A DNA stretch of 64,000 nt, taken from Glandiceps talaboti (lineage: Eukaryota; Hemichordata; Enteropneusta; Spengelidae). The notes beneath the pieces are model-generated. The model had not been told where the DNA came from, ran no database searches, and worked only from the letters and a program-made list of their open reading frames with translations. This document shows, in pieces, positions 35,001 to 40,779 of this stretch; position 1 is the first letter of the stretch, and the number at the start of each line of letters is the position of its first letter. Made by a program: the position numbers and the translations under genes. The DNA lies in contig NC_135571.1 in assembly GCF_964340395.1 (NCBI RefSeq), positions 1,033,501 to 1,097,500 of the forward strand, read 5' to 3'.

Positions 35001-36293
35001 GTTTTTGTACATAATTTCATGTAGTCGTAATTGTTCTGTCATTTCCATGTTTGTGCAGGTATTCCAAAACAACCGATTATTCCACTTCAACCAGTTTCAA
35101 CATCTGATGACAAATCCAGTGGGAAAGGGGACGATTTTCCTGACAGTTCACCAAGTCATGCTGAGGGGCGCTATTCCAGTAACGCACATATTGATACAGC
35201 CATTGGTCAGAGAGAAATCCGGTTATCGGAAGATGAAGCTGGTCTGTGGCCGCACTTTGCACACAATGCATTACCTGCACAACAGAAGGCAATCAATCTC
35301 ACAATGAGATCCGGGATCGGACAGGATATTCCCGACACTGATCCAAATGATATCGACAAAGCTTCCATCGTCTATGCCGTCTTTGGGAAAGGTGATGTGC
35401 CTGATACTGATCCAGCTGATGTTCCACACTCACCGGGAACAGGATCCGGAAGTACACCTGGACCAGCAGTGACACACTGTGTCAAACGCTCTCTAACTAT
35501 GGAGAGTTCTCCTGAACGCTTGCCACTCAAGAAGAGAAAGACTAGCAGAGATAGTTTATCACCGGAGAAGGACAAATCAGAAGCTGTTGTCTTTGATTCA
35601 CCTGCTAATGGTCACAGAATGTGCAATACACCTGGATATTCCAGTGCACCTGGGTTTGATCAGCCAGATGTTGGCAATGGTCATTCACACAGTGAAAGTC
35701 ATGCAGTACCTGAAAAGAGTCGAGGTGGTCTAGAAGCTGTCAGAGACAGTCCATCGCAACCACCTCTCAGGAGAGAGACTTCCCAGAGTACAATGTCACC
35801 ACCGTCAGAAGGTGAGTCATACTCCCAGCATGCAGTAGGCTATAGTCTTAGAAATACGCCACCCAAGAGAATTAGACTAGAAGAAAGAGGTGACTCAGGT
35901 ATCCATTTGAGTTCCAGTTCAACATTAAGAAGTGAAAGTGCAACGCATGGAATGAGTCGCTCACCTGAACATCTGTCTCCCAGGTTGACCTCACCAGTGA
36001 CATCACAAAGTAAGCGACCTGATCTCTCACCTTTGACACCAAAACCTTCAACATCTCACGAAAGTCCTTCAGAACATGCGAGTCAGTCAAGTTCGCAGCA
36101 AAGTGACAGCCGTGCATTCAGTGACCTGTGTATGATCTGTTTAACGCGACCCAAAACTGCAAGTATTATCCATGGAAGAACAGGTCACCAAGTGTGTTGC
36201 TATTCGTGTGCCAAGAAACTACGTCGCCATGGCAAACCATGTCCTGTCTGTCGACGACCAATTCAACTTGTCATCAAGAACTTCCTTGTGTAA
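3161..36293 (+). CDS. MDM2: MDM2/MDM4-family p53-binding RING E3 ubiquitin ligase, 13 coding exons
   Basis: Predicted to bind the p53 transactivation segment and ubiquitinate p53, mainly in the nucleus. Exons: 3161-3279, 8995-9247, 22448-22522, 26206-26339, 28559-28608, 29183-29256, 29410-29632, 30080-30138, 30642-30803, 31441-31539, 31952-32117, 32923-33063, 35059-36293. They total 2790 nt, giving 929 residues plus TAA. All borders are GT-AG and every phase matches. Domains: N-terminal extension 1-124, SWIB p53-binding domain about 125-210, Ser/Thr-rich linker 211-329, acidic domain 330-416, RanBP2 zinc finger 417-440, Ser/Pro-rich region with NLS-like motifs (674-679, 788-791) and SQ sites, RING 876-916, tail to 929. 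The three-domain order is diagnostic of the family. It is nearly twice the length of human MDM2 because of the N-terminal extension and the last exon. The exon chain is inferred from sequence alone. The least certain part is exon 1 and its link to exon 2. Confidence 0.93.
6411..6597. repeat. (CACAAA)n hexanucleotide microsatellite
   Basis: About 31 near-perfect copies of a 6-bp unit. The KH, QT and FV dipeptide ORFs on both strands come from it. Confidence 0.98.
7138..7255. repeat. Two-copy tandem repeat, about 60 bp, with ACGGTACCGT palindrome
   Basis: Both copies share GTTAAGAACGGTACCGTAAA and then a stretch ending in TTTGCGACGA. A partly similar stretch with ACGGTACCGTAAAAC and GCGACGAC lies at about 54014-54050, so the unit may come from a dispersed repeat. 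Confidence 0.8.
7718..7737 (+). promoter_or_regulatory. p53 response element-like site 1 (19/20)
   Basis: Two adjacent RRRCWWGYYY half-sites without spacer: AAACATGTAC (9/10) and GAACATGTTT (10/10). Both CATG cores are intact. It lies in MDM2 intron 1, about 1.26 kb upstream of exon 2. In mammals the p53-responsive MDM2 promoter is also in intron 1. Function is inferred. Confidence 0.55.
8399..8418 (+). promoter_or_regulatory. p53 response element-like site 2 (18/20)
   Basis: Adjacent half-sites GAACATGTTC (10/10) and CAACATGTCG (8/10, mismatches only at the outer positions). It lies 577 bp upstream of exon 2 and about 660 bp downstream of site 1. Confidence 0.5.
8995..9247 (+). CDS. MDM2: MDM2 coding exon 2: Arg-rich N-terminal extension
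   Basis: Follows a TGTAG acceptor. The first base completes an Arg codon, then ATG at 8996 opens residues 41-124. Residues 46-52 are an unbroken run of seven Arg, followed by more basic and Ser residues ([12 protein letters not shown]), a plausible nuclear localisation signal. The rest is Ala/Thr/Ser-rich and ends in phase 0 before GTAAGA. The ATG at the very start of the exon could start a shorter isoform if a transcript begins inside intron 1. Human MDM2 has only about 27 residues before the equivalent domain. Confidence 0.8.
11185..12020 (+). repeat. 74-bp minisatellite, array A (about 11 copies)
   Basis: Each unit carries GGTAGATTTTACCT (near-palindromic), CTTACCACCCTTAAC, ACTGGTAGGGAACCCT and GGTAAAATGAC. 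Copies differ by a few substitutions and occasional indels. The same unit occurs at 25166-26146, 28225-28450 and, inverted, 61401-62190. Confidence 0.97.
12654..12850 (-). repeat. Dispersed repeat, second copy at 42190-42400 in the other orientation
   Basis: The reverse complement matches 42190-42400 over about 190 bp. Shared landmarks include ACTCTGGTCGTTCTAC, CCCGATTT, GGTATAATTA and AATATTTTTCTTCATTCAGCC. No coding content. Probably a nonautonomous transposon fragment. Confidence 0.75.
13906..15193 (+). repeat. 59-bp minisatellite (about 22 copies)
   Basis: Unit contains GGCCAGGGTTTCAATCCCAG, GTTCTCACATTAGTG and TTATCTTATCAGTG. Copies are very homogeneous, differing mainly at one G/T position (GTGGAG or GTGTAG), which suggests recent expansion or homogenisation. 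GGTTTCAATCC loosely resembles a tRNA B box, but no tRNA fold is present. Confidence 0.97.
15881..15893 (+). promoter_or_regulatory. Perfect DR1 nuclear-receptor motif
   Basis: AGGTCAAAGGTCA, the consensus bound by HNF4, RXR heterodimers and COUP-TF. One of three perfect copies in the window. Occupancy is unknown. Confidence 0.4.
18790..19110 (+). repeat. Imperfect tandem repeat, about 145 bp, 2-3 copies
   Basis: Repeating landmarks are CTAGAGGAACGTTTT, ACTTTGTGAGTCAAA, GGGAATTCTCTTAGACC, TTGTAAGATGTAGG and CAATATTGGAGTAGAAGTAGG. Degenerate relatives extend from about 18550 to 19400. Confidence 0.8.
19446..19469. repeat. Poly-G tract of 24 bp
   Basis: Uninterrupted G24 within a G-rich stretch starting near 19425. 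Capable of G-quadruplex formation, and its length is also prone to sequencing error. Confidence 0.9.
19521..19645 (+). repeat. 62-bp tandem duplication
   Basis: Two near-identical copies sharing TTGTATGACTTCAGTTCGAT, ATCAATTGTCATGTCTTAC and CACTCACA. Confidence 0.9.
19885..20052. repeat. Compound microsatellite (TGTC)n-(CT)n-(CCCT)n
   Basis: TGTC repeats to about 19925, a CT dinucleotide run of about 90 bp, then CCCT repeats. The Ser/Leu ORFs here come from the repeat. Confidence 0.98.
20455..20595. mobile_element. Foldback/MITE-like hairpin, 141 bp with about 40-bp inverted arms
   Basis: The left arm from TCATTTATAG through ATCAAGTGTAAAAGT pairs with the right arm ACTTTTACACTTGAT through CTATAAATGA, with few mismatches, around a short loop. 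No coding capacity. Terminal inverted repeats without an obvious target duplication. Confidence 0.65.
20673..20757 (+). repeat. 20-bp tandem repeat, about 4-5 copies
   Basis: Unit TGTTGTCATGCAAACTACAC with G/C variation at one position. A diverged tail continues to about 20850. Confidence 0.9.
20877..21160 (+). mobile_element. 5'-truncated non-LTR retrotransposon (LINE) 3' end
   Basis: 20877-20960 encodes the typical C-terminal end of a CR1/L2-type LINE ORF2: APKLW, then [25 protein letters not shown] and a TGA stop at 20958. An extra G in the TTTGGGAAT run breaks the frame between W and N. A 3'UTR of about 170 bp follows, ending in AATAAATTATTATTATT. Only the last few percent of the element is present, so it is a dead copy. 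Confidence 0.75.
21896..22249. mobile_element. Palindromic foldback element, copy 1 (full)
   Basis: About 354 bp, mostly one long inverted repeat with arms of about 150 bp running AGTGGCCAT...ATGGCCACT. The right end abuts TTAA, the left end TTAA plus two bases. No ORF. Copies 2-5 are at 23493, 28725, 32439 and 38717. It is a nonautonomous DNA transposon. TTAA flanks recall piggyBac, but a TA target (Tc1/mariner) cannot be excluded. Confidence 0.85.
22448..22522 (+). CDS. MDM2: MDM2 coding exon 3: start of the p53-binding SWIB domain
   Basis: Encodes residues 125-149, opening with [18 protein letters not shown]. This aligns without gaps to the start of the human MDM2 p53-binding domain (from Val28). 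Flanked by a TTACAG acceptor and GTAAGT donor, phase 0 on both sides. Confidence 0.95.
23493..23580 (+). mobile_element. Palindromic foldback element, copy 2 (left arm only)
   Basis: Starts AGTGGCCATATGGATGAGG immediately after TTAA and follows copy 1 for about 90 bp, then the similarity stops. The right arm is absent. Confidence 0.8.
24255..24540 (+). repeat. 74-bp minisatellite, array B (diverged)
   Basis: Three to four degenerate units of the array A family (GGTAGGGAACCCTGGTA, AGATTTTACCTACTTA) with many substitutions and indels. More diverged than the array 600 bp downstream, so probably older. Confidence 0.85.
25166..26146 (+). repeat. 74-bp minisatellite, array C (about 13 copies)
   Basis: Same unit and orientation as array A. 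It ends only 60 bp before the acceptor of MDM2 exon 4. Confidence 0.97.
26206..26339 (+). CDS. MDM2: MDM2 coding exon 4: core of the p53-binding pocket
   Basis: Residues 150-193 plus two bases of Lys194. Gapless alignment to human MDM2 keeps Leu54, Ile61, Tyr67, Val75, Phe86 and Phe91 of the p53-binding cleft (human numbers). Gly58 is Ile here, Met62 is Gly, Gln72 is Pro, Val93 is Ile and His96 is Val. The run [14 protein letters not shown] is clearly of the family. Acceptor CACCAG, donor GTGAGT, phase 2. Confidence 0.96.
26366..26377 (-). promoter_or_regulatory. CTCF core-like motif
   Basis: The minus strand reads CCACAAGAGGGC, one base from the vertebrate CCASYAGRKGGC core. It lies 27 bp into intron 4. 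Sequence match only. Confidence 0.3.
26430..26720 (+). repeat. Tandem repeat, about 112 bp, 2.5 copies
   Basis: Landmarks GCACTGAGCTAGCCTGGTGT, AACCCTTCCAGTTACTAACA and CATACTGGTGAGGTGTTAGT recur. Confidence 0.85.
26954..26966 (-). promoter_or_regulatory. DR1-type nuclear-receptor motif
   Basis: The minus strand reads GGGTCAGAGGTCA, two RGGTCA half-sites one base apart. Confidence 0.3.
27210..27491 (+). repeat. Tandem repeat, about 119 bp, 2.4 copies
   Basis: Landmarks TTTGTAAAAATTTCACGAAA, TGTTGATAAAATTTGGTGTT and CAGACAATGTATTG recur. Confidence 0.9.
28225..28450 (+). repeat. 74-bp minisatellite family, array D (short 66-bp unit)
   Basis: About 3.3 copies lacking an 8-bp AACAAAAA-like segment seen in arrays A and C, so CCCTTAACACTGG is contiguous. 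It ends about 110 bp before exon 5. Confidence 0.93.
28559..28608 (+). CDS. MDM2: MDM2 coding exon 5: end of the p53-binding domain
   Basis: A 50-nt exon that completes Lys194 and encodes residues 195-210 ([16 protein letters not shown]), matching the last strand of the SWIB domain. Human Ile99 and Tyr100 correspond to Leu-Leu here. Acceptor TTTCAG, donor GTAAGT, phase 1. Confidence 0.92.
28725..29006. mobile_element. Palindromic foldback element, copy 3 (degenerate)
   Basis: Retains TACTTGAAAAATCAATGTGA and its inverted partner around a shortened centre. The outer arms are deleted or decayed, and the right end survives as an AAAGTGG-like remnant. Confidence 0.7.
29128..29140 (-). promoter_or_regulatory. 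Perfect DR1 nuclear-receptor motif
   Basis: The minus strand reads AGGTCAAAGGTCA. It lies 42 bp upstream of MDM2 exon 6. Confidence 0.4.
29183..29256 (+). CDS. MDM2: MDM2 coding exon 6: His/Gln/Tyr-rich linker
   Basis: Residues 211-235, rich in His, Gln and Tyr. Acceptor CACCAG, donor GTATGT. It takes the reading frame from phase 1 to phase 0. It has no recognisable counterpart in vertebrate MDM2. It is supported by frame continuity and splice sites. Confidence 0.8.
29410..29632 (+). CDS. MDM2: MDM2 coding exon 7: Ser/Thr-rich linker
   Basis: Residues 236-309, dominated by Ser, Thr, Met and Ala, with no domain seen. Acceptor TGGTAG, donor GTAAGT, phase 1. Probably a disordered spacer between the p53-binding and acidic domains. 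Confidence 0.8.
29633..30079 (+). other. MDM2 intron 7 with (GGTT)n microsatellite
   Basis: GTAAGT donor, TGATAG acceptor. The GGTT/GGCT repeat at about 29925-30040 lies within 40 bp of the acceptor. Confidence 0.85.
30080..30138 (+). CDS. MDM2: MDM2 coding exon 8: short linker
   Basis: A 59-nt exon giving residues 310-329 ([20 protein letters not shown]). Acceptor TGATAG, donor GTAAGT. Phase 1 in and phase 0 out, which joins exons 7 and 9 in frame. It is short and unconserved, so it could be an alternative exon. Skipping it would shift the frame. Confidence 0.72.
30139..30641 (+). other. MDM2 intron 8 with (GGTT)/(GGCT)/(GACT)n microsatellite
   Basis: Compound tetranucleotide repeat at about 30240-30395. 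The intron ends with ACTTTGA repeats just before the acceptor. Confidence 0.85.
30642..30803 (+). CDS. MDM2: MDM2 coding exon 9: acidic domain, first half
   Basis: Residues 330-383. The run [20 protein letters not shown] strongly resembles the human MDM2 acidic-domain entry (DQFSVEFEVES). In human MDM2 this domain binds ribosomal proteins, ARF and the p53 core. Acceptor TTACAG, donor GTGAGA, phase 0. Confidence 0.93.
30804..31440 (+). other. MDM2 intron 9
   Basis: Contains the octamer cluster listed separately. Otherwise nothing recognised. Confidence 0.85.
31135..31316 (+). promoter_or_regulatory. Cluster of five ATTTGCAT octamers
   Basis: Perfect POU/Oct-type octamers at 31135, 31148, 31257, 31289 and 31309, all on the + strand. 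Could be a regulatory cluster or remains of a decayed repeat. Confidence 0.45.
31441..31539 (+). CDS. MDM2: MDM2 coding exon 10: acidic domain, second half
   Basis: Residues 384-416 begin [15 protein letters not shown] and end in an Asp/Ser-rich tract ([14 protein letters not shown]), matching the EVYQVTVYQ and ESDTDS stretch of human MDM2. Acceptor TGACAG, donor GTAGGC, phase 0. The 3' end of this exon and its donor are duplicated in the intron just downstream (see 31540-31620). Confidence 0.92.
31540..31620 (+). repeat. Duplicated exon 10 3' end with a second 5' splice site
   Basis: The last bases of exon 10 and the start of its intron (CACTGATCAG, GTAGG, ACAACCAATAGT) recur 59 bp downstream, ending CACTGATCAG|GTAGAT with a GT at 31599. 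Using it would add an in-frame TGA at 31579-31581 and truncate the protein before the zinc finger and RING. Confidence 0.75.
31952..32117 (+). CDS. MDM2: MDM2 coding exon 11: RanBP2-type zinc finger
   Basis: Residues 417-471. W419, then C421-X2-C424-X10-C435-X2-C438 followed by [10 protein letters not shown], the signature of the MDM2/MDM4 zinc finger. In mammalian MDM2 this finger binds RPL5/RPL11. The finger is followed by a charged, Arg/Lys-rich segment. Acceptor TCATAG, donor GTAAGA, phase 1. Confidence 0.96.
32130..32250 (+). repeat. 46-bp tandem repeat with octamer motifs
   Basis: Nearly three copies of TAAGATGATATGCATATTC followed by GTGTCATTTGCATAT. Each has an ATTTGCAT octamer. It begins about 12 bp after the exon 11 donor. 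Confidence 0.9.
32439..32749. mobile_element. Palindromic foldback element, copy 4 (full)
   Basis: 311 bp, arms AGTGGCCATATGGAT...ATCCATATGGCCACT in outline, directly flanked by TTAA on both sides. It sits 170 bp upstream of MDM2 exon 12. Confidence 0.88.
32923..33063 (+). CDS. MDM2: MDM2 coding exon 12: linker
   Basis: Residues 472-518, Ser-rich then a short hydrophobic/acidic run ([14 protein letters not shown]). Acceptor TATCAG, donor GTAAGT, phase 1 on both sides, so skipping the exon keeps the frame. No domain recognised. Confidence 0.85.
33161..33538 (+). repeat. 77-bp minisatellite (about 5 copies), SINE-derived
   Basis: Unit contains CAACCCAGCTGTATAATTGG, GGACCTGGTAGGATAGAGG and TGAATGCTTTAATCCTATGT. 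Copies are almost identical. The unit matches a single inverted copy at 48705-48775, indicating that a dispersed SINE-like segment was tandemly amplified here. Confidence 0.95.
33566..34984 (+). repeat. 69-bp minisatellite (about 20 copies)
   Basis: Unit contains GTGGTACATACAGAAAATGC, TTTACTTTGGTGTTATGGG and GATATGGATGCTATAAA. The period is a multiple of three, so open frames run on both strands (315 aa on +, 490 aa on -). These are not considered genes because the array lies inside intron 12. Confidence 0.97.
35059..36293 (+). CDS. MDM2: MDM2 coding exon 13: Ser/Pro-rich region and C-terminal RING
   Basis: Residues 519-929. Contains a repeated PDTDP motif (about 610-614 and 633-637), a basic motif PLKKRK (674-679), a second basic patch KRIRLEER (from 788), many SP/TP sites and six SQ sites (Ser751, 760, 774, 834, 860, 864) ahead of the RING. 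RING ligands: C876, C879, H890, H895, C899, C902, C913, C916, all eight present. Human Cys449, not a zinc ligand, is Ser here. The tail [10 protein letters not shown] is the same length as in human MDM2 and closer to MDM4 in sequence. Stop TAA at 36291-36293. Confidence 0.97.
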
Positions 36294-37380
36294 TATAAAT
36301 CATGTGACTTACATATTTATTGACTTTTGAACTTTGAACTTTGAACCATTCATGTTTTCTTTTAGTTCAAAGTTGAATTAATTTACTATATTTAAAAAGA
36401 TTATTTTTTTGTTCTTTCTTATTTAATTACAAATGGTGCTGTTAATATGGTCATCAAACTCTCATTACAAGCACGTCATTCAATGATAATTGTTGAAAAT
36501 GTCTCAAATTATTATTTTTTTTTTAATTTCTATAAATTTTATTCAAGAATACAATGTATAATAGGAGTACACAAATGTTTAAACAGATCTTGTTTTGGAG
36601 TAAAAGTTTGATGAAATGTTGGGTTTTTATAGATTTGAAATCTCTAAGTTTGAGATTCAAGATAAACTAACATCACAAAGTAAGTAAGGTAGAAAGTGTG
36701 TCAAAATAAATCATTATTCCATTTTGCCAATCATACTCCAGCTATGGCCAAACAAAGAATTGTTTCTGGTCAGGACATTTTGTTGAAAGTGGTGCGACAA
36801 CACAGATTTGTTTTCGTTATTATTTATTTGTAATTGTCAGAGCTGTCACTACATCTACTATTTATGGCAGTTACTGTTCATTTTATTTAGTACTTTAAAG
36901 CAAGTGTGTATGTGGGGGCAGATTGGCTGTACAGTTGTCTTCACTGAAGCAATAATTAATGTAGGGAGCATTATTTTTGTGTTTTCCCCGGATCTCCAGA
37001 CTGCATGGGCTGGACAAACGTTAAAATAAAAATGAATGCAGGGGTATTTAATTGATGCATGTGCTGTCCAGAAACAATTCTTTTCATTTTTTTGGCCTAA
37101 CTGTTTCAAAGTTTTTATTTAGTTAACATGTTTACATCTAATGAAAAGTGAGATCAAGTTTTTTTACGTTATATTTTATTATAGGTTTTGGTTAAAATTG
37201 CTATTTTCTTTTCAGTAACTATATATAATAAATTGTACATCAGTGTATAAAGAAAGAGATTGAATATTTTTTTGTTGATTTTCACCTTCGTGACGAGATA
37301 AGTGTGGAAAAATAACATCATTTAAAATATTAGTTTAACCATTGTAAGTACACTCATTTCTAGCAGTCTTGTATACATAA
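36294..37380 (+). other. MDM2 3'UTR and 3' flank
   Basis: AT-rich with no coding content recognised. The transcript end is unknown. The first strong poly(A) signal is at 36705. Confidence 0.6.
36705..36710 (+). terminator. Candidate poly(A) signal AATAAA of MDM2
   Basis: First canonical hexamer after the stop codon (412 bp downstream). Further AATAAA/AATAAA-like hexamers occur near 37025 and 37207. Confidence 0.45.
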
Positions 37381-37935
37381 ATTACATATCAAATGAACTG
37401 ATTTGCATGAAAGTTTACATAATGAAGTAATTTGCATAAACTTAGATAGTTCATGGAACAGTTTTCAAACAGTTTTACCTGGCATGTAATATGCATAACT
37501 AATTATGTAATTTGCATAAACAAAGTTTATGGAGTAGTTTGCAAACCACTTACATAGACACAATATCATATAGTATGTCTTTAGTAAACATGCATAGAGT
37601 TTACTTGGTGGTATGAAATATGCATAAGTAATTAGGTAATTTACATAAACATAACATGGCAATTTGCATAAACAAATAGTTTATGGAGCAGATCACAAAA
37701 CAGTTATGAAGACACATAGTATTCCATTAATAAACATGCATACAGTTTTACCTGGTTGTATAAAATATGCAAAAGTATATTAGGTACTTTGCATAAATAA
37801 ACTTAGTTTATGGAGTGGTTTGCAAACAACTTTCATAGATAAAATATATAGTATGTCATTAGTAAACATGCATTGACTTTAACTTGGTTATATGAATTAT
37901 GCATATGTAATTAGGTAATTTGCATAATTCCACTT
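37381..37935 (+). repeat. Degenerate repeat block rich in ATTTGCATAAAC
   Basis: Imperfect units of about 110-170 bp with TAATTTGCATAAAC, AGTTTATGGAGTAGTTTGCA and GTAAACATGCAT. Several contain perfect ATTTGCAT octamers. Confidence 0.75.
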
Positions 37936-38716
37936 TAGTTATGTAGTTTCACACTTACATTAATAGTAACTGTATATATGCAGTGAATGTATAAACACCA
38001 ATTCGATAACTTATTGCAAGTATTTTTTTCAAATAAAAATAAGTACATGTTATGCAAGAAAGTACAAGATTGAAATCTAAAAGTTTTCTCTTTATGGCAT
38101 ACCTCTCTTCCCTGTCGTTAAATGGGTGAGTCCGGTTTACCTTGCAGGATACAAAGGACTGTTCTAATATGCAGGATAAAATAGGGATGTCGAGTTATAG
38201 CTGAGTGTAGTTATGTCTGTGCAATAAATAAGATGAATGGTGACTGCTTGGTGTATTTAACCAGCAACTTTTATTTTGATTCTTATATTAGTGTAGCATC
38301 CCATCAGGTCTATGTTTTAACTTGTCTTCTGTTGTAGTGACTATCGCCCTCTAGTGGCAGTGTATGATATAGATAGACCTTGTTTCTGACGTAGATGGCG
38401 CTGTTCATGTAAATTGTTTGATAGACCTTGTTCCCAACTTACCTTCTTATTCTATTTTGACTGAAGCATGAAATAAAATGTTATTATGGTTACTGAGAAT
38501 TGAATACTTCAAACTTTCAAATGTGCATGTTGCAACAAAGTTTTAAATGGTGTTTCTCAATGAATTATAATAAAAAGTTAGCTACAATCGATGCTGTACG
38601 ATAGAATATGGCATCCATCATCAAATATTTGGAGTTTACTTTAGATGCAGTGAAAGTGGTACAAGTTGACTTGATACATTTTGGGGGGTGGGTGGGGGTG
38701 GGGGTGGGGGTATTAA
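37936..38716. other. Intergenic DNA with a CTCF-like motif
   Basis: No gene recognised. Includes the motif at 38346 and a G-rich GGGGGTGGGT run near 38685-38710. Confidence 0.6.
38346..38357 (-). promoter_or_regulatory. CTCF core motif, exact match
   Basis: The minus strand reads CCACTAGAGGGC, an exact fit to the CCASYAGRKGGC core, preceded by TG and followed by G as in strong vertebrate sites. It lies between the MDM2 and KCNQ genes. Binding is inferred. Confidence 0.4.
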
Positions 38717-39040
38717 AGTGGCTGTATGGATTAGAATTGGGTATATATTTTGGATTTTTAATTTATAAACAAACTTTACTATGTTTGTCTACTTGAAAAC
38801 ACAATGTGAGATAACATAGACCAAGTCTCAATAGATTACAAAATGGGTAAAAACTTTGTTGTTGTACGTACAATACCAAACATTCTACATATTTTTTATT
38901 GTTTTGCAATTTATTGAGTTACAAACACAGACTTGGTCTGCGTTATTTCACATTGATTTTTCAAGCAGACAAACATAGTAAAGTTTGTTTATAAGTTAAA
39001 AATCCAAAATATATATCCAATTCTAATTTATATAGCCACT
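38717..39040. mobile_element. Palindromic foldback element, copy 5 (full, diverged)
   Basis: 324 bp, arms starting AGTGGCTGTATGGAT, flanked by TTAA on both sides. More diverged from copies 1 and 4 than they are from each other. Confidence 0.82.
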
Positions 39041-40767
39041 TTAACCCTTGCCCAAACAATGGCTGTTTTTAAAAGAAATTAGAATCTCCTTTATTTATTT
39101 CCCAGAATGCCTCACTACAGTGTACAGAAGGTATTCTAAATTGATAACCAGATTTGCCGGGTTTTTTCATAATTCTCATTTAGAGAAGTCATTCAATGTA
39201 CAATGGATAAATACAGCTAAGGTGAAAGTAGCCTTGCCTTTATTCCACTGAATATCCATGCCCTGCTACTGTCAGAATTCAAACCAGGTATTCAAACATA
39301 ATACATAAACAACAATTACAACCCGCAAAAAAACACCGGTGCATTTGCTTGCATGTGGTAAGAGACAGGGTTCATGCAAAAATATACAATGTAATTACAT
39401 TGTTGTGTCAGTAACTTATCAAAGCATAAACACCACAGGAGCCCAGATCCCATGACTTGATCTGTTTACTGATAGAACACTACATATTATAACATTGAGT
39501 ACGGCTTTTAATGTTACATTATAACTTCCACAGATATAACCAAACTGATATGAACATGTGTCGACCTAAATCAAAGACACTCGCTGTTGTTTTTGTATGA
39601 GTTGTATTGTTGTTTCAGGCTATGTTATTATGTCATTGTGTGAAGTCTTTCCTTGACTCATTTCATTTGAGCAAACACACCAATGTCATTAGTGGGTTGT
39701 AGTATACATGAATTGAGAAGTCAAGGAAGTTCCTTCTAAGCAATCAAGTGTTCTAATGAAACCTTAAAACATTTGATTGTATTGGCATCAAAGACAGACA
39801 TTAACATTGTACTAGGATAGAATAGTAAACTATAATTACTTTGGAATGATAAATTAGAAATAATTGCTACGTTTCAAGTCATCTATAACGGTACATAATC
39901 ACACAATGATTTAATTATTCAGCGTTAATGTTTATCTTTGAAACTGGCCAAATAATATGTCCGTAAATTGATGGTAGTTGGTATCCTGGGTCCCCCTGTT
40001 CATGATGTATCTCCTCTGTCTGATATAGATGGCTTCCTTTACTTTATAGTTCAACCACTGGGTCCTGGCCTTGGCTAGGACCTTGTGTAGATAGACATTT
40101 ATAATGCTGAATAATAAAATAATTGAGTGGTCCAGATCTGCAGTAGATCAAAACGCCACATATATTTCTAAATTACGTACCGTTCCAAAGTAATTACATT
40201 TTATTGTACAATTGATATTTAATTTGGAACCAAAAATGATATATTCTCCATATATTATGATAGGTTTGATGGAATTATTGTCATCTTTAGTCGAGAAACA
40301 GATAATCTCAGCTTGTGTCATTTCACTGTTACTGGTAATGTTAGACAAGTTTGTGGAAAATTCAATGAAATTTCTCCTTATTCCTTCAAAACTCTTGTTA
40401 GTTCATGTGATAAATCTTTGTTAAGAATTTGTGACATTTTGTTGAAAGTTTTTGTCAAATACTCCCTAAACTTCAGAAATAATTACTGGTTTTGGCTAAG
40501 ATAATGTTACTAACTTGATGGCAATAAAGAATTAATATGTTGACAAATATTTAGAACTGTTTGTGAAAATAATTTTGATAATTTTCCACATAGAATGGCT
40601 AGGGAGTCAGTCCTTTTTAACTGAATGGCATGAGACAGTGTTTTTGGTTGGGGGTCATTATGAAAAGCATCATTTTGAAATGGGGGGGGGGGGGCATTTT
40701 GGAGACCACGTGAAATAAAGGAAGGGTCATCTTTGTTAAACAATAGGGATTACAAAGTTGTGTGCGG

Positions 40768-40779
40768 CCACTTGGGGGC
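40768..40779 (+). promoter_or_regulatory. CTCF core-like motif
   Basis: CCACTTGGGGGC, one base from the CTCF core consensus. Orientation is opposite to the exact match at 38346. Confidence 0.3.

Noticed and set aside
33618-35090. 490-aa minus-strand ORF with a 23-residue repeat, and the 315-aa plus-strand ORF over the same array
   Set aside because: Product of a 69-bp tandem repeat with a period divisible by three. It lies within MDM2 intron 12 and both strands are open without any start or splice support.
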